Source: Halomonas sp. JB37 (GTDB lineage Bacteria; Pseudomonadota; Gammaproteobacteria; Pseudomonadales; Halomonadaceae). Taken from it: a DNA stretch of 64,000 nt. Location of the stretch: the NCBI RefSeq assembly GCF_002332255.1, contig NZ_NRGW01000001.1:558001-622000 (forward strand), read 5' to 3'. Made by a program: the position numbers and the translations under genes. This document shows, one piece after another, positions 1 through 10,070 of this stretch; position 1 is the first letter of the stretch, and each line of letters begins with the position of its first letter. Under the pieces are notes generated by a model. It saw nothing but the letters and a program-made list of their open reading frames with translations. It ran no database searches and was not told where the DNA came from.

Positions 1-473
1 ATAGCGAAGAGGCCGCCCTTACCGCCACCGCTGCCTTTACCCGTATTGCTGGGCGGTGGCGTACCACCGGACGAAGATTTTGATGGCGTTGGTTTTGGGG
101 GTGTCGGCGTTGCTGATGCCGTGCTGGGTGATGATGCGGTACTTTGTGCGGGCGAAGGTGAACTTGTGGCCTGGGAAGATGAACTTGGCGCGGCAGTGCC
201 TGTCGACGAGGGTGTGGCCGCCGTGCTGGCTGCCGACGAAGCTGCGCTGTTGGTGCCGCCTTTTCCACGCCGCCGCGAACGATGGTTGTTAGCACCACTT
301 TGGTTATTAGCACCGCTTTGAGGGGGCGGCGGTGAACTCGGCGGTGTAGTCGGCGTGCTGGGCTCAGACGTGCGGCTAGTCGCAGCGGCCGTGTCGGTCG
401 TTTTAGGGATGCCTTGAGAGGCATCGGCGGATGTCGGTTGAACATCGCCCTGATCATTTACTTGTTTGCTCAT
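1..473 (-). CDS. hemX: HemX-type uroporphyrinogen-III C-methyltransferase-like protein, N-terminal part
   Basis: The reading frame opens with ATG at 471-473 and runs off the left edge of the window, so only about the first 157 residues are seen. They form an S/T/P/A-rich low-complexity region, with a short repeat GANNQSGANN near residues 53-62, a basic RSRRR patch just after it, and a Gly-rich stretch before GGLFAI at the edge, where a membrane segment normally begins in HemX. The assignment rests mainly on position: it follows hemC-hemD on the same strand, as in the gammaproteobacterial hemCDXY operon. HemX proteins are single-pass inner-membrane proteins with a large periplasmic domain; despite the family name their enzymatic role is doubtful. 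The disordered cytoplasmic N-terminus fits the family, but the diagnostic domain lies outside the window. Confidence 0.75.
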   Translation of the reverse strand, partial: MSKQVNDQGDVQPTSADASQGIPKTTDTAAATSRTSEPSTPTTPPSSPPPPQSGANNQSGANNHRSRRRGKGGTNSAASSAASTAATPSSTGTAAPSSSSQATSSPSPAQSTASSPSTASATPTPPKPTPSKSSSGGTPPPSNTGKGSGGGKGGLFA

Positions 474-486
474 CTGTCGCTAGCCC

Positions 487-1266
487 TTAGTAAGTTCCTT
501 GATCGACATCGGCACCCTGTGGGTCGCAAGTCTCCAACGCCGCTATCAACGCAGCCGACGTTGCTCCAGACGCCACCTTGAGGTTACAAAAACCTAGTAT
601 GCCAGCCAGTGTAGCCAAACGGCGACTGGAAACGATTAGCGGTTGGTTGAAAGCCGCCTGATTGCACCATTTTGCCAGATGTTCCAGCAGTTCGCTGCTG
701 GTGACGATCAATGCCCGATAATTACCTGAAAATAAATACGCCTGTAGGGCGGGTGCAAGGGGCTGAAGCGTACGTCGGTAAACGGCGATGCGGCTTACCT
801 TTGCTCCCCGCGCGGTGAGCGTTTCTGCCAGCAGAGTTCTGCCGCCTTCACCTGCCACTAATAGAATACGCTGATGCGCCAGCTGCTGCAGCGACGCCAG
901 TGCCAGCAGCGCTTCGCTGGTGTCTTCCCTCGCATCGGCTGGGGGCACGTGTACGCGCACACCCAGCTGATCATAAAGCGTGCTCGCGGTAGCGCTACCG
1001 ACGCTGTAGTAGTCAATCCCCACGGGAAGCTGCGGCCAGTAGCGGTCTAATGCCTCGGCCAAGCAAACGGCGGCGAAGGGGCTAATAACGATTATCTTAT
1101 GGTACTGATCAATATCTAGCCATGTGCTTCGCATGGCAGCATTTTCTGGCAACGTTTCCAGCTGCATCACATTGAGTGATTCAACGCTTCCGCCCTGGCC
1201 GCGTAGCGCCGCGGCGAGCGCTTCTCCGCGCTCACCAGGGCGGCAGATCAGTACTGGCTGGCTCAT
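487..1266 (-). CDS. hemD: uroporphyrinogen-III synthase
   Basis: 259 residues, the usual HemD size. HemD closes the linear tetrapyrrole hydroxymethylbilane with inversion of ring D to give uroporphyrinogen III, in the cytoplasm. The family is poorly conserved, but this protein has the expected bilobed pattern: an N-terminal [13 protein letters not shown] segment, a central VGSATASTL stretch and a C-terminal [11 protein letters not shown] region followed by [11 protein letters not shown]. Its ATG overlaps the hemC stop by 4 bases, so the two are translationally coupled. It is followed 13 bases later by hemX. The order hemC-hemD-hemX supports the call more firmly than the sequence alone. Confidence 0.93.
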   Translation of the reverse strand: MSQPVLICRPGERGEALAAALRGQGGSVESLNVMQLETLPENAAMRSTWLDIDQYHKIIVISPFAAVCLAEALDRYWPQLPVGIDYYSVGSATASTLYDQLGVRVHVPPADAREDTSEALLALASLQQLAHQRILLVAGEGGRTLLAETLTARGAKVSRIAVYRRTLQPLAPALQAYLFSGNYRALIVTSSELLEHLAKWCNQAAFNQPLIVSSRRLATLAGILGFCNLKVASGATSAALIAALETCDPQGADVDQGTY

Positions 1267-2207
1267 ATTTCTCGACCGTAAACCTCTTCCAAAATATCAC
1301 CTGCGCCTTGGTCGAGCAGGTCTTCTGCAACGCGAATGCCCAGCGCCTCAGGCTCATGCATTGAGCCGCTGCCTTCGGCGCGAAGCACTTCTGTACCCTC
1401 TGGGTTTCCCACTAAGCCGCGTAGCCACAGCGTTTCGTTGGCAAGGTCTAGCACTGCGTGTCCGGCGATAGGCACCTGACAGCCACCGTCGAGTCGTGTA
1501 TTCATCGCTCTTTCTGCGCGTACCCGAGTGGCAGTGTCAGGATCATCCAGTGGTGCGAGCAGGTTGATAAGCTCAGGATCATGCAGGCGGCACTCAATGC
1601 CTAGCGCGCCTTGACCACAGGCAGGCAGGCATACTTCCGGCGGCAACGCCTGGGCAATTCGCGCGTTCAGGCCCAACCGTTGTAGACCGGAAGTGGCGAG
1701 AATAATGGCATCAAAATCGCCGGCGTCTAATTTGGCGAGTCGTGTTTGCACGTTGCCGCGCAGATTAAGAATTTGTAGGTCAGGACGGACTTCGCGCATT
1801 TGCAGACCACGGCGCAGGCTAGCAGTGCCAATGCTCGCCCCTTCAGGCAGCTCATCGAGGCTTGCGTAGTGGTTAGACACAAACGCATCGGTAGGGTCGG
1901 CCCCTTCCAAAATGATCGAGAGGCCTAATCCTTCAGGAAAGTTCATCGGTACGTCCTTCATGGAGTGGACGGCAATATCGGCACGGCCATCAAGCATCGC
2001 ATCTTCAAGTTCTTTAACGAACAGTCCTTTCCCACCAATCTTAGAAAGAGGCGTATCGATTATTTTATCGCCCTTAGTAGAAAGGGGGATAAGTTCGACC
2101 TCAAGGCCGCTGTGCTCTGCCATTAAGCGGTCACGAACGTACTCAGCCTGCCACATGGCCAGTTGGCTTTTACGCGTGGCAATGCGCAATTTGGTAATTG
2201 ATAGCAC
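1263..2207 (-). CDS. hemC: hydroxymethylbilane synthase (porphobilinogen deaminase)
   Basis: Polymerises four porphobilinogen molecules into hydroxymethylbilane using a covalently bound dipyrromethane cofactor. I chose the GTG start at 2207, preceded by a GGGGAG ribosome-binding site. It gives 314 residues, matching the family length, with the canonical opening [18 protein letters not shown]; an upstream ATG at 2243 would add residues with no family counterpart. Visible motifs are [16 protein letters not shown] with [13 protein letters not shown], and the cofactor-attachment loop LDGGCQVPI, where the cysteine binds dipyrromethane. First gene of the hemCDX operon, divergent from argH. Confidence 0.97.
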   Translation of the reverse strand: MLSITKLRIATRKSQLAMWQAEYVRDRLMAEHSGLEVELIPLSTKGDKIIDTPLSKIGGKGLFVKELEDAMLDGRADIAVHSMKDVPMNFPEGLGLSIILEGADPTDAFVSNHYASLDELPEGASIGTASLRRGLQMREVRPDLQILNLRGNVQTRLAKLDAGDFDAIILATSGLQRLGLNARIAQALPPEVCLPACGQGALGIECRLHDPELINLLAPLDDPDTATRVRAERAMNTRLDGGCQVPIAGHAVLDLANETLWLRGLVGNPEGTEVLRAEGSGSMHEPEALGIRVAEDLLDQGAGDILEEVYGREI

Positions 2208-2245
2208 GTTATTCTCCCCTATACCGCAGACACGGCGACTCACAC

Positions 2246-2263
2246 TATGATACCCCTATCATA
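2246..2263. promoter_or_regulatory. inverted repeat in the hemC/argH divergent promoter region
   Basis: A perfect 7-base inverted repeat, TATGATA-CCCC-TATCATA, lies between the divergent hemC and argH genes. On the minus strand the hemC-proximal copy reads as a -10-like TATGAT about 50 bases upstream of the hemC GTG. It could be a promoter element, an operator, or both. No regulator can be named from the sequence. Confidence 0.35.
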
Positions 2264-2366
2264 AAGCACCGGGCGCCACAGTAAAAACGGCATGCCGCTG
2301 AGCGGGACGACTCTGGTACACTTTCCGTCAACGACTCCATTGTTTTGTCAGCAGGATATATCTCCG

Positions 2367-3773
2367 ATGAGCCAAGCTACGAATCAGTCTTGGGGCGGTC
2401 GCTTTAGCGAGCCCACCGATGCCTTTGTTGCCCGTTTTACCGCGTCTGTCACCTTTGATCAGCGCCTAGCCCGCCAGGATATTCAGGGCTCCATCGCCCA
2501 TGCCACCATGCTGGCCCGCGTAGACGTACTGACCGATGACGAGCGCGACGCCATTATCAACGGCCTGAACGAGATTCAGGGTGAGATCGAGCGCGGCGAA
2601 TTCAACTGGTCGGTGCCGCTTGAAGACGTGCACATGAACATCGAGGCGCGGCTGACCGACAAGATTGGTATTACCGGCAAGAAGCTGCACACCGGGCGTT
2701 CGCGCAACGACCAGGTAGCCACCGATATTCGCCTGTTCATGCGCGATGAAATCGACGTCATTGAAGTAGAGCTTAAGCGCCTGCGCGAAGGCATGATTGA
2801 GCTGGCTGATCGTGAAGCCGATACGATTATGCCGGGCTTTACTCACCTGCAAACGGCTCAGCCGGTAACGTTCGGCCACCATATTTTAGCGTGGCAAGAA
2901 ATGCTGTCGCGGGATCATGAGCGTCTGTTGGATTGTCGTAAACGCGTCAACGTGATGCCGCTGGGCGCTGCTGCCCTAGCGGGAACGACCTATCCGATTG
3001 ATCGCCACGTCACCGCAGAGCTTCTAGGCTTTGATCGCCCGGCGGAAAATTCGCTAGACGCCGTGTCAGATCGTGACTTCGCGATCGAATTCACAAGCTT
3101 TGCCAGTATTTTGTTGATGCATCTATCGCGCATGAGCGAGGAGCTGGTGCTGTGGACCAGCGCTCAGTTCAACTTTATCGATCTGCCCGACCGCTTCTGC
3201 ACCGGCTCATCCATTATGCCGCAGAAGAAAAACCCGGACGTGCCCGAGCTGGTGCGCGGCAAAACCGGCCGTGTGTATGGCCATTTAATGGCGCTGCTGA
3301 CGCTGATGAAATCCCAGCCGTTGGCTTACAACAAAGACAACCAAGAAGATAAAGAGCCGTTGTTTGACGCTGTGGATACCGTGCGCGACTGCTTGAAAGC
3401 CTTCGCCGATATGGTGCCTGCCATTGAGCCGAAAAAAACCAGCATGTATGAAGCGGCGCGGCGTGGGTTTTCGACCGCGACGGATCTTGCCGATTACCTG
3501 GTTCGCAAAGGTGTTGCTTTCCGCGATGCCCATGAAATTGTCGGTCACTCGGTGGCCTACGGTCTTAAAACGGAAAAAGACCTCTCTGAAATGAGTCTTG
3601 ATGAGCTCAAGCAGTTCTCCGACATCATTGAGCAGGATGTTTTCGAGGTGTTGACCCTTGAAGGTTCAGTGGCCGCGCGTAATCACATTGGCGGCACCGC
3701 ACCGAATCAAGTGCGTGCTGCTGCCCAGCGTGCGCGCGATGCGCTGAGTGCACTCAAGGCGGGTGCTGCATGA
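2367..3773 (+). CDS. argH: argininosuccinate lyase
   Basis: Last step of arginine synthesis: splits argininosuccinate into arginine and fumarate. From the ATG at 2367 ([13 protein letters not shown]) the protein has 468 residues, the normal size for the fumarase/aspartase superfamily. Conserved blocks visible are the N-terminal [18 protein letters not shown], the substrate-binding [10 protein letters not shown], and the superfamily signature [12 protein letters not shown] with its catalytic serine. An upstream in-frame ATG at 2292 lies in what looks like promoter sequence and is rejected. The stop overlaps the start of the lipoprotein gene that follows. Divergent from hemC, the usual Pseudomonas/Halomonas arrangement. 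Confidence 0.98.
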   Translation: MSQATNQSWGGRFSEPTDAFVARFTASVTFDQRLARQDIQGSIAHATMLARVDVLTDDERDAIINGLNEIQGEIERGEFNWSVPLEDVHMNIEARLTDKIGITGKKLHTGRSRNDQVATDIRLFMRDEIDVIEVELKRLREGMIELADREADTIMPGFTHLQTAQPVTFGHHILAWQEMLSRDHERLLDCRKRVNVMPLGAAALAGTTYPIDRHVTAELLGFDRPAENSLDAVSDRDFAIEFTSFASILLMHLSRMSEELVLWTSAQFNFIDLPDRFCTGSSIMPQKKNPDVPELVRGKTGRVYGHLMALLTLMKSQPLAYNKDNQEDKEPLFDAVDTVRDCLKAFADMVPAIEPKKTSMYEAARRGFSTATDLADYLVRKGVAFRDAHEIVGHSVAYGLKTEKDLSEMSLDELKQFSDIIEQDVFEVLTLEGSVAARNHIGGTAPNQVRAAAQRARDALSALKAGAA

Positions 3774-3913
3774 AAACGTTAGCACTGATGGTACTGCTGG
3801 TGGCAAGCCTGGCCGGTTTAGCCGGCTGTGGGCAAAAAGGGCCGCTTTATCTGCCGGACGATGCGCCCGCCATCGAACAGTCTGACGAGCAGCCTAGCCG
3901 CGCGGCTGAATAG
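3770..3913 (+). CDS. lptM: small LPS-assembly lipoprotein LptM (YifL)
   Basis: A 47-residue lipoprotein. The start ATG overlaps the argH stop (ATGA). It has a short hydrophobic signal, then a lipobox LAGC with the lipidated cysteine near residue 20, immediately followed by [11 protein letters not shown], the hallmark of the YifL/LptM family. In E. coli LptM binds the LptD-LptE outer-membrane LPS translocon and helps its oxidative maturation. Its location directly before lysA is conserved widely in gammaproteobacteria, usually as lptM-lysA-dapF. The tail after the motif is acidic and probably disordered. Confidence 0.93.
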   Translation: MKTLALMVLLVASLAGLAGCGQKGPLYLPDDAPAIEQSDEQPSRAAE

Positions 3914-3946
3914 AGCGCCGTTGGCCTAGGAAAAGGGGAGAGTCAC

Positions 3947-5218
3947 ATGGATTATTTTAACTACCGCGATGGCGTGCTGTACGCCGAAGATGTGCCGCTG
4001 TCACGGATTGCTAACGAACACGGCACGCCTTGCTACGTCTATTCAAAAGCGACCTTTGAACGTCATTTTCGGGCCTATACTGAAGCGCTGGGCAGTCATC
4101 CGCATCTGATTTGTTACGCAGTAAAAGCCAACTCTAACTTGGCGGTGCTGGGACTGCTCGCCAAGCTTGGCGCAGGGTTTGATATTGTCTCGATCGGCGA
4201 ACTTGAACGCGTGCTTAAAGCCGGCGGTGATCCGGCTAAGGTGGTGTTTTCCGGCGTAGCCAAGCAGCCCCACGAAATGGTCCGCGCGCTAGACGTGGGC
4301 ATTAAGTGTTTTAACGTCGAGTCGCGCCCAGAGCTTGAGCGTTTAAATCGCGTTGCGGGCGAGCAGGGCAAGGTGGCGCCGGTGTCTCTGCGGGTCAACC
4401 CAGACGTTGACGCGGGTACGCACCCGTATATCTCGACGGGTTTGAAAGATAATAAGTTTGGCATCTCGATAGACGAAGCGTTGGCGGCCTATGAGCTAGC
4501 CGCCAGTTTGCCTAATCTTCAGGTCAAAGGGTTGGACTGCCATATCGGTTCGCAGCTAACCGAAACGGCTCCGTTCTTGGATGCACTGGAGCGGCTGCTG
4601 GTACTGATGGAGCGCCTGCGTGAGCGAGGCATCGAAATTGATCACCTCGACTTAGGCGGCGGTTTGGGCGTCACCTATCGCGATGAAAAGCCACCCCAGC
4701 CGTTTGATTACGCTAGCCAGTTGTTGGCACGGCTATCGCGCTGGGAAGGTGGTGAAGCACTGACGCTACTGTTTGAGCCAGGACGCTCGATTGCTGCCAA
4801 TGCTGGCGTAATGCTGACGCGCGTTGAGTTTCTCAAGCCCGGTGAGACCAAAAACTTCGCTATTGTGGATGCGGCGATGAACGATTTGATTCGCCCTGCG
4901 CTGTATCAAGCATGGCAAGCAATTGTGCCGGTCGACACCCGCGAGGCGCGCGAGACTGCGCTTTACGACGTGGTTGGCCCGGTATGCGAGACTGGCGACT
5001 TCCTGGGTAAAGAGCGCGAGCTTTCGATCGCGGAAGGCGACCTGCTGGCGGTGCGCTCGGCGGGCGCCTACGGCTTTGTGATGGCTTCAAACTACAATAG
5101 CCGTCCTCGCGCCGCGGAGCTTATGGTCGATGGCGACAGCTGCCATGTCGTCCGGGCGCGTGAAACCGTGGCGAGCCTGTGGGCCGGCGAAGCGTTGCTG
5201 CCCGAAGGGGAACGCTGA
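3947..5218 (+). CDS. lysA: diaminopimelate decarboxylase
   Basis: PLP-dependent decarboxylation of meso-diaminopimelate to L-lysine. 423 residues, the family norm, starting after a good AAGGGGAG ribosome-binding site. Visible features: the PLP lysine in CYAVKANSN near residue 60, the HIGSQ motif, LDLGGGLGV for phosphate binding, EPGRSI, and the C-terminal [11 protein letters not shown], whose cysteine completes the active site of the neighbouring dimer subunit, followed by [19 protein letters not shown]. It sits between lptM and dapF, with its stop overlapping the dapF start by one base. Confidence 0.98.
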   Translation: MDYFNYRDGVLYAEDVPLSRIANEHGTPCYVYSKATFERHFRAYTEALGSHPHLICYAVKANSNLAVLGLLAKLGAGFDIVSIGELERVLKAGGDPAKVVFSGVAKQPHEMVRALDVGIKCFNVESRPELERLNRVAGEQGKVAPVSLRVNPDVDAGTHPYISTGLKDNKFGISIDEALAAYELAASLPNLQVKGLDCHIGSQLTETAPFLDALERLLVLMERLRERGIEIDHLDLGGGLGVTYRDEKPPQPFDYASQLLARLSRWEGGEALTLLFEPGRSIAANAGVMLTRVEFLKPGETKNFAIVDAAMNDLIRPALYQAWQAIVPVDTREARETALYDVVGPVCETGDFLGKERELSIAEGDLLAVRSAGAYGFVMASNYNSRPRAAELMVDGDSCHVVRARETVASLWAGEALLPEGER

Positions 5219-6051
5219 TGCTTCTGCACTTCACCAAAATGCATGGCTTGGGTAACGACTTTGTCATGGTGGATCTCGTGACGCAGCGCGCCCGGCTGGA
5301 CGAGGCGCAAATCCGCGCGCTGGCAGACCGTCGTTTCGGCATCGGCTTTGACCAGCTGTTAGTGGTCGAGCCGCCCCGCGACCCGGACATGGATTTTCGC
5401 TACCGTATTTACAATGCGGATGGCAGTGAAGTGGAAAACTGCGGCAACGGAGCGCGCTGCTTTGCTCGCTTTGTACGCGATCAGCGGCTGACGCATAAAC
5501 ATGAAATTCATGTGGAAACCGCGGGCGGGGCGCTGGTATTAACCGTGCAGCTTGATGGAATGGTGCGTGTTGATATGGGGCGTCCGCGGTTTAGCCCCCT
5601 GGCTTTGCCCTTTGATGCGCCGGGCGACCAGCCGCTGCACCGGCTAGATGTGGGCGATGACACGCTGCAGATTGGCGTCGTCTCAATGGGCAATCCCCAT
5701 GCGGTGCTGCAGGTCGAAAGCGTTGATAGCGCGCCGGTCGAGCGGCTTGGGCCGTTGGTTGAGGCGCATCCTCGTTTTGCTAAGCGTGTTAACGTAGGCT
5801 TTATGCAGGTACTCTCACCTAGCGAAATACGCCTGCGCGTCTATGAACGCGGCAGCGGCGAAACGCTAGCCTGCGGTACGGGTGCCTGCGCGGCAGTGGC
5901 TAGCGGCATTCGTCAGGGGCTGCTGAAAAGCCCTGTGAAAGTGCATTTACCCGGTGGCGAACTCAGCATTGAATGGCCCGACCCTGAAGGGTCGCTGACA
6001 ATGGTGGGACCGGCTACGCGCGTCTTTGATGGCCGTGTAGCACTCAATTAA
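5218..6051 (+). CDS. dapF: diaminopimelate epimerase
   Basis: Interconverts LL- and meso-diaminopimelate for lysine and peptidoglycan synthesis. I chose the ATG at 5218, which overlaps the lysA stop and gives the canonical opening [17 protein letters not shown], 277 residues. Both catalytic cysteines are visible: one in [13 protein letters not shown] and one in [11 protein letters not shown]. The conserved MGNPHAV block is also present. The enzyme is PLP-independent and racemises by a two-base mechanism. Part of the lysA-dapF-DUF484-xerC-HAD cluster. Confidence 0.98.
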   Translation: MLLHFTKMHGLGNDFVMVDLVTQRARLDEAQIRALADRRFGIGFDQLLVVEPPRDPDMDFRYRIYNADGSEVENCGNGARCFARFVRDQRLTHKHEIHVETAGGALVLTVQLDGMVRVDMGRPRFSPLALPFDAPGDQPLHRLDVGDDTLQIGVVSMGNPHAVLQVESVDSAPVERLGPLVEAHPRFAKRVNVGFMQVLSPSEIRLRVYERGSGETLACGTGACAAVASGIRQGLLKSPVKVHLPGGELSIEWPDPEGSLTMVGPATRVFDGRVALN

Positions 6052-6067
6052 CTCGAGGAGAACGGCG

Positions 6068-6778
6068 ATGTCACAAGCCCCCGAACCCCGCAAAACGCTC
6101 GATCCTGATCAAGTGGCGTTCTGGCTGGCGCGGCATCCCGATTTTTTCGTGGGTCGTGAAGGGTTATTGCAGCAGCTGCAAGTGCCGCATCCCAATATTG
6201 AGGGGGCTGTGTCGCTGCTGGAGCGGCTGGTGTTTGATCTGCGTAAGCGTGCTGAAACCGCCGAAGGTCGTTTAGAGCACTTGTTAGAAACCGCTCGCCA
6301 TAACGAGTCTCAGTATCGTCGGCTACGCGAAACGCTGATTGCATTGGTTGAGGCTCAAGACCGCGATGCATTGGCACAGGCGCTGGCGACTCAGCTGAGT
6401 GAGCGCTTTGAAACCCCTGCCATGGCGCTGTGGTGCCCGGCCACGTTAAGCGATGCCGAGCCGCAGCCGCCGCAGCCGCCGCGCCACGTGTTAGACCAGC
6501 ATGCTAGTGCGCGTCTAGCCGCTATGTTGGATGGCCGCACTAGCCGCTGCGTTAAGCTCAGCGTTAGCGATTGGAAGTGTTTGCTGCCCCATGTTAAAGC
6601 ACCGCGCAAAGCCGGCTCGTGCGCTATCTCGCGCCTCTCTGCTGGCGACCCACTTGGCTACTTGGTGCTGGCAAGTCCCAGCCCCGATGCCTATCGAGCC
6701 AGCATGGACACGCTGTTCACCGAGTATCTAGGCGATATCGTTGCGCGCCTGCTGATACGTCTAGGCGATCATGGCTAA
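6068..6778 (+). CDS. DUF484 family protein (YigA-like)
   Basis: 236 residues with the DUF484 pattern. An N-terminal segment FWLARHPDFFVGREGLLQQLQVPHP is followed by a helical, probably coiled-coil stretch (LVFDLRKRAETAEGRLEHLLETA) and a C-terminal GAF-like region ending DPLGYLVLASPSPDAYRASMDTLFTEYLGDIVARLL. Biochemical function is unknown. The gene is almost always found between dapF and xerC in gammaproteobacteria, as here, and its stop overlaps the xerC start by 8 bases. The GAF-like fold suggests sensing or a scaffold role, but that is inference. Confidence 0.92.
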   Translation: MSQAPEPRKTLDPDQVAFWLARHPDFFVGREGLLQQLQVPHPNIEGAVSLLERLVFDLRKRAETAEGRLEHLLETARHNESQYRRLRETLIALVEAQDRDALAQALATQLSERFETPAMALWCPATLSDAEPQPPQPPRHVLDQHASARLAAMLDGRTSRCVKLSVSDWKCLLPHVKAPRKAGSCAISRLSAGDPLGYLVLASPSPDAYRASMDTLFTEYLGDIVARLLIRLGDHG

Positions 6779-7682
6779 GCCATCATCTATTGCAGATCGC
6801 ATTGAGACATTTTTAGCGGCGCTGGCGGCCCATGCCAGCCCGGCGACCGTGGCGGCCTATCAGCATGACCTAGCGGCGCTATGTACCTTCACGAATCGCC
6901 GTGATGTCACAGATCCTGCTGCGCTAGACACCGCCCTGCTACGCGCCTTTTTGGGCGCAGAACGCAGCCGGGGCTTGGCGCCCCGAAGCCTGGCGCGGCG
7001 CCGGGCAGCGCTGTCACGCTTTGCGGATTATCTGGTCAAACAGGGCGTGCTGGTGGATAACCCGGTGGGGCTGTTACGCACTCCGAAGCAGCCAAGCCAT
7101 CTGCCGCGCCCGGTTGATGTCGATGCGCTGGCACGTTTTCTAGATACCCCTCACGACGGCTCACCGCTGGGCACTCGCGATCAAGCCATTCTTGAGCTGT
7201 TTTATTCCAGCGGCCTGCGTTTAGCCGAGCTTGCTGCGCTGGACTTGGGTGATTTGCAAAGCAGCCGAGTGAGGGTCATCGGTAAAGGAGGCAAGCCGCG
7301 CCAAGTACCGGTTGGGCGCCGAGCCCAGCAGGCACTGATCGACTGGCTTGGCTGTCGTTCTGCGCTGGCGCCTGCGGGAGAGCTGGCTTTATTTGTTGGC
7401 CAGCGCGGTGCGCGGCTAGGGCATCGCGCTATTCAAAAGCGCTTAGCGCAGCTGTCACTTGCTCGCGGCTTGCCCGAGCATTTACATCCTCATCGGCTGC
7501 GACACTCTTTTGCCAGCCATCTGCTGGAATCAAGCCAAGACCTGCGCGCGGTACAAGAGTTATTAGGCCACGCTAATCTTTCGACGACCCAAATCTATAC
7601 GCGGCTCGACTGGCAGCACCTGGCAACGAGCTACGATGCCGCTCATCCGCGCGCCAAACGCAGCCCTGGGAGTAAGCCATGA
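6771..7682 (+). CDS. xerC: tyrosine recombinase XerC
   Basis: Resolves chromosome dimers at dif together with XerD during FtsK-driven segregation. 303 residues. An N-terminal SAM-like core-binding domain (about 1-105) precedes the catalytic domain, where all the tyrosine-recombinase residues can be read: R150 in SSGLRLAEL, K172 in GKGGKPR, H241/R244 in HPHRLRHSF, H267 in LLGHANL and the nucleophile Y276 in IYTRLD. Context (dapF-DUF484-xerC-HAD) is that of housekeeping xerC, not a mobile integrase. Overlaps both neighbours by a few bases. Confidence 0.97.
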   Translation: MAKPSSIADRIETFLAALAAHASPATVAAYQHDLAALCTFTNRRDVTDPAALDTALLRAFLGAERSRGLAPRSLARRRAALSRFADYLVKQGVLVDNPVGLLRTPKQPSHLPRPVDVDALARFLDTPHDGSPLGTRDQAILELFYSSGLRLAELAALDLGDLQSSRVRVIGKGGKPRQVPVGRRAQQALIDWLGCRSALAPAGELALFVGQRGARLGHRAIQKRLAQLSLARGLPEHLHPHRLRHSFASHLLESSQDLRAVQELLGHANLSTTQIYTRLDWQHLATSYDAAHPRAKRSPGSKP

Positions 7683-8416
7683 CGGTGCTGAAGGCCATTA
7701 CCTTCGATCTAGACGATACGTTGTGGGACAACCATGGCGTGATGTTACGCACTGAGGAAGGGCATTACCGCTGGCTGTTGGACGCGCTCAGGGCATGGCG
7801 TACTGCGCGTCAAGAGCCAGCCCTTGCGCTCGACCCGGTCAACGGCGGACAAGATTATCTGCAGCGTCGCTTACAGCTGGCTAAAGATGTGCCCGAACGG
7901 CGTGGCGACTTCACATGGCTGCGCTTACGCGCCCTGGAAGCTCAGTTAGAAGCTCAGGGTTTGACGCGCAGTGGCGCGTTGCTGTGGGCAGCTGCGGCGA
8001 TGAACGAGTTTCATCGCCTGCGCATTCAGGTAACGCCTCATCCTGAAGCGACGGGGCTATTGACCGCATTGGCGGAGCGCTATCAGCTTGCCGCCATTAC
8101 CAATGGCAATATCCATTTGGCGCGTCAGCCGCTGGCCGCTCACTTCCCTGTGGCCATTGCCGCGGGCGAGTTGCTGGCGCCCAAACCTGACCCCACGCCG
8201 TTTCTTACCGCGCTTGCACGCCTCAACGTCGCGCCGGAATGCGCGATGCACGTAGGTGACTCTTGGGAGGAAGACATTCTGCCTGCTCAGCAGCTGGGGA
8301 TGCATGCCGTATGGATTGCCGCAGCGGGTGACGAGGTGCTGCCGCCGCGAGTGCATCGCATCGCCCATATTAAAGAGCTGCCCAGCGTGCTTAAGCTGCT
8401 AGAAAACGAAGTATAA
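7679..8416 (+). CDS. yigB: HAD-family hydrolase, YigB type
   Basis: 245 residues of the haloacid dehalogenase superfamily. Motif I FDLDDTLWD lies at about residues 9-17, with the nucleophilic aspartate first in DLDDT. Motif II is AITNGN, the lysine of motif III is in LLAPKPDPTPF, and motif IV is GDSWEEDI. YigB of E. coli dephosphorylates FMN (riboflavin synthesis) among other small phosphates, and its gene likewise lies directly after xerC. Overlaps the xerC stop by 4 bases. Exact substrate cannot be read from sequence. Confidence 0.9.
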   Translation: MTVLKAITFDLDDTLWDNHGVMLRTEEGHYRWLLDALRAWRTARQEPALALDPVNGGQDYLQRRLQLAKDVPERRGDFTWLRLRALEAQLEAQGLTRSGALLWAAAAMNEFHRLRIQVTPHPEATGLLTALAERYQLAAITNGNIHLARQPLAAHFPVAIAAGELLAPKPDPTPFLTALARLNVAPECAMHVGDSWEEDILPAQQLGMHAVWIAAAGDEVLPPRVHRIAHIKELPSVLKLLENEV

Positions 8417-8424
8417 GCGCCGAA

Positions 8425-9063
8425 CTATTCAGGCGGCGTATGTAGCCACTGATCCAACTTCTTTGAAAGCGTGTCCACGCCGTCGCGTTTGAGCGATGAG
8501 AATAGCTGTACCGACACCAGGTCTTCCCACTCTTTGAGGCTCGAGCGTACTTTTTGCAATGCCGCGTTGGCAGGGCCTTTCTTTAGCTTGTCCGATTTGG
8601 TCAGCAGAATATGCACCGGCATTTCTCGCTGGTCGGCATAGCTGAGCATCATTTGATCGAACTCGGTCAGCGGATGACGTACATCCATCAACAGCACTAG
8701 CCCGCGCAGGCTAAAGCGGTTACGCAGATACTCTGCTAGGTGCTTTTGCCACTCCAGTTTGACTGACTCAGGTACCTTTGCGTAGCCGTAGCCCGGTAGA
8801 TCGACCAGCCTTCTAGCGTCGTCGTTCATGACGCGGAAAAAGTTGATTAACTGGGTACGACCCGGCGTGCGAGAGGTTCTCGCCAGGGCATTCTGTTGCG
8901 TTAATGCATTGATAGCACTGGATTTGCCGGCATTCGAACGCCCGGCAAAAGCAACTTCTGCACCGGTATCGTCAGGGCATAGCGCTAGGGTAGGCGCGCT
9001 GATAACAAAACTTGCCGTGGGGTAGTTCAGCCGAGCGACAAGGCTATCATGAGGGGTAGACAT
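8425..9063 (-). CDS. engB: ribosome biogenesis GTPase EngB (YihA/YsxC)
   Basis: Essential Era-like GTPase acting in late large-subunit assembly. 212 residues. The G motifs are all visible: G1 GRSNAGKS at residues 41-48, the switch region [11 protein letters not shown]3 [11 protein letters not shown] and G4 TKSDK. The protein matches the YihA length and has no extra domain. It faces the xerC-yigB cluster convergently and is divergent from the cytochrome c4 gene, an arrangement common in Pseudomonas and Halomonas. Confidence 0.97.
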   Translation of the reverse strand: MSTPHDSLVARLNYPTASFVISAPTLALCPDDTGAEVAFAGRSNAGKSSAINALTQQNALARTSRTPGRTQLINFFRVMNDDARRLVDLPGYGYAKVPESVKLEWQKHLAEYLRNRFSLRGLVLLMDVRHPLTEFDQMMLSYADQREMPVHILLTKSDKLKKGPANAALQKVRSSLKEWEDLVSVQLFSSLKRDGVDTLSKKLDQWLHTPPE

Positions 9064-9311
9064 GGATGTGATCCTGAAAAACGAACATAAAAGCGGCCTG
9101 CTCGGCGCACATGATACGAAAGACAGAGCATAGAGCAGTGCCGCGACGAGTGACCCCTAAAGCAGCCCAGGGTTTTGATTCCCGCCGCCAGGGGTGATTC
9201 GTTATAATGCCAGCGGTATATCTCTGCGAGCTGAGGCGCTAGTGTACCATCGCGCTCTAGTCGGCAGCGACCAGCACATTCGTCAAATATAAACCGCTAT
9301 GTGGAAGGGTA

Positions 9312-9938
9312 ATGAGACAGTTACTGGCAAGCTTGGCCATTGCTATGGCCGTTGGCGTCGCGCACGCTCAAGCGGACTTCCAGGCCGATGCGGATGCATC
9401 CGCTGGCCGCGAGCGGGCGCAGACGTGCGCTGCTTGCCATGGTCAAACCGGTATTAGCCCGGCGAGCGCCTTCCCTCACTTGGCAGGTCAACAAATGTCT
9501 TATCTGGCCAAGCAGATCATCGATATTCGTGATGGCGATCGCTTGGTGCCGCAAATGGCCGCTCAAGTGGACAGTTATTCAGACCAGGATGCGTGGGATG
9601 TCGCGGCGTTTCTCGCCGGATTAGACACCCATATTGGGCAAGCGAGCGATGAGGATGCCAACTTGCTGGCCCGTGGCGAAGAACTTTACCGCGCGGGTGA
9701 TCTGTCTAAGGGCATACCCGCTTGTTCAGCCTGCCATTCGCCCACTGGCGTTGGTATCGGCAGTGCCGTTTACCCCGGGCTTTCTGGCCAGTATGCGCAG
9801 TACACGGTCGCGACGCTGCAGGCGTTCGCTGCCGGTGAGCGTGACAATGACCCTAATAATATGATGCAAGATATTGCCGCCAAGATGAGCGATAACGATA
9901 TGCAAGCCGTCGCTAACTATTTGTTAGGCCTGAACTAG
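9312..9938 (+). CDS. dihaem cytochrome c4
   Basis: 208 residues with a cleavable signal peptide (about 1-19, ending AVGVAHA) and two CXXCH haem-binding sites, CAACH at 39-43 and CSACH at 138-142, each followed by about 90 residues containing the distal Met candidate. This two-domain layout is that of cytochrome c4, a periplasmic electron carrier to cbb3 oxidase and other acceptors. It precedes dsbA, the same order as cc4-dsbA in Pseudomonas. Confidence 0.95.
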   Translation: MRQLLASLAIAMAVGVAHAQADFQADADASAGRERAQTCAACHGQTGISPASAFPHLAGQQMSYLAKQIIDIRDGDRLVPQMAAQVDSYSDQDAWDVAAFLAGLDTHIGQASDEDANLLARGEELYRAGDLSKGIPACSACHSPTGVGIGSAVYPGLSGQYAQYTVATLQAFAAGERDNDPNNMMQDIAAKMSDNDMQAVANYLLGLN

Positions 9939-10070
9939 CCTTTGGGAGCCTAAACGATTTTTTGTCAGGATTGCGAAACCTTGTCGGGCGCTAGTAATGT
10001 GTCGTAGAGGAGGGAACTCGCTACTATAGTGACTGTCACATCCTTCGCTTACCCATGGAGAATACACGCA

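Noticed and set aside
46..321. Open frames on the plus strand over the start of the window
   Set aside because: They are shadows of the repetitive, GC-rich hemX leader on the minus strand and have no family resemblance.
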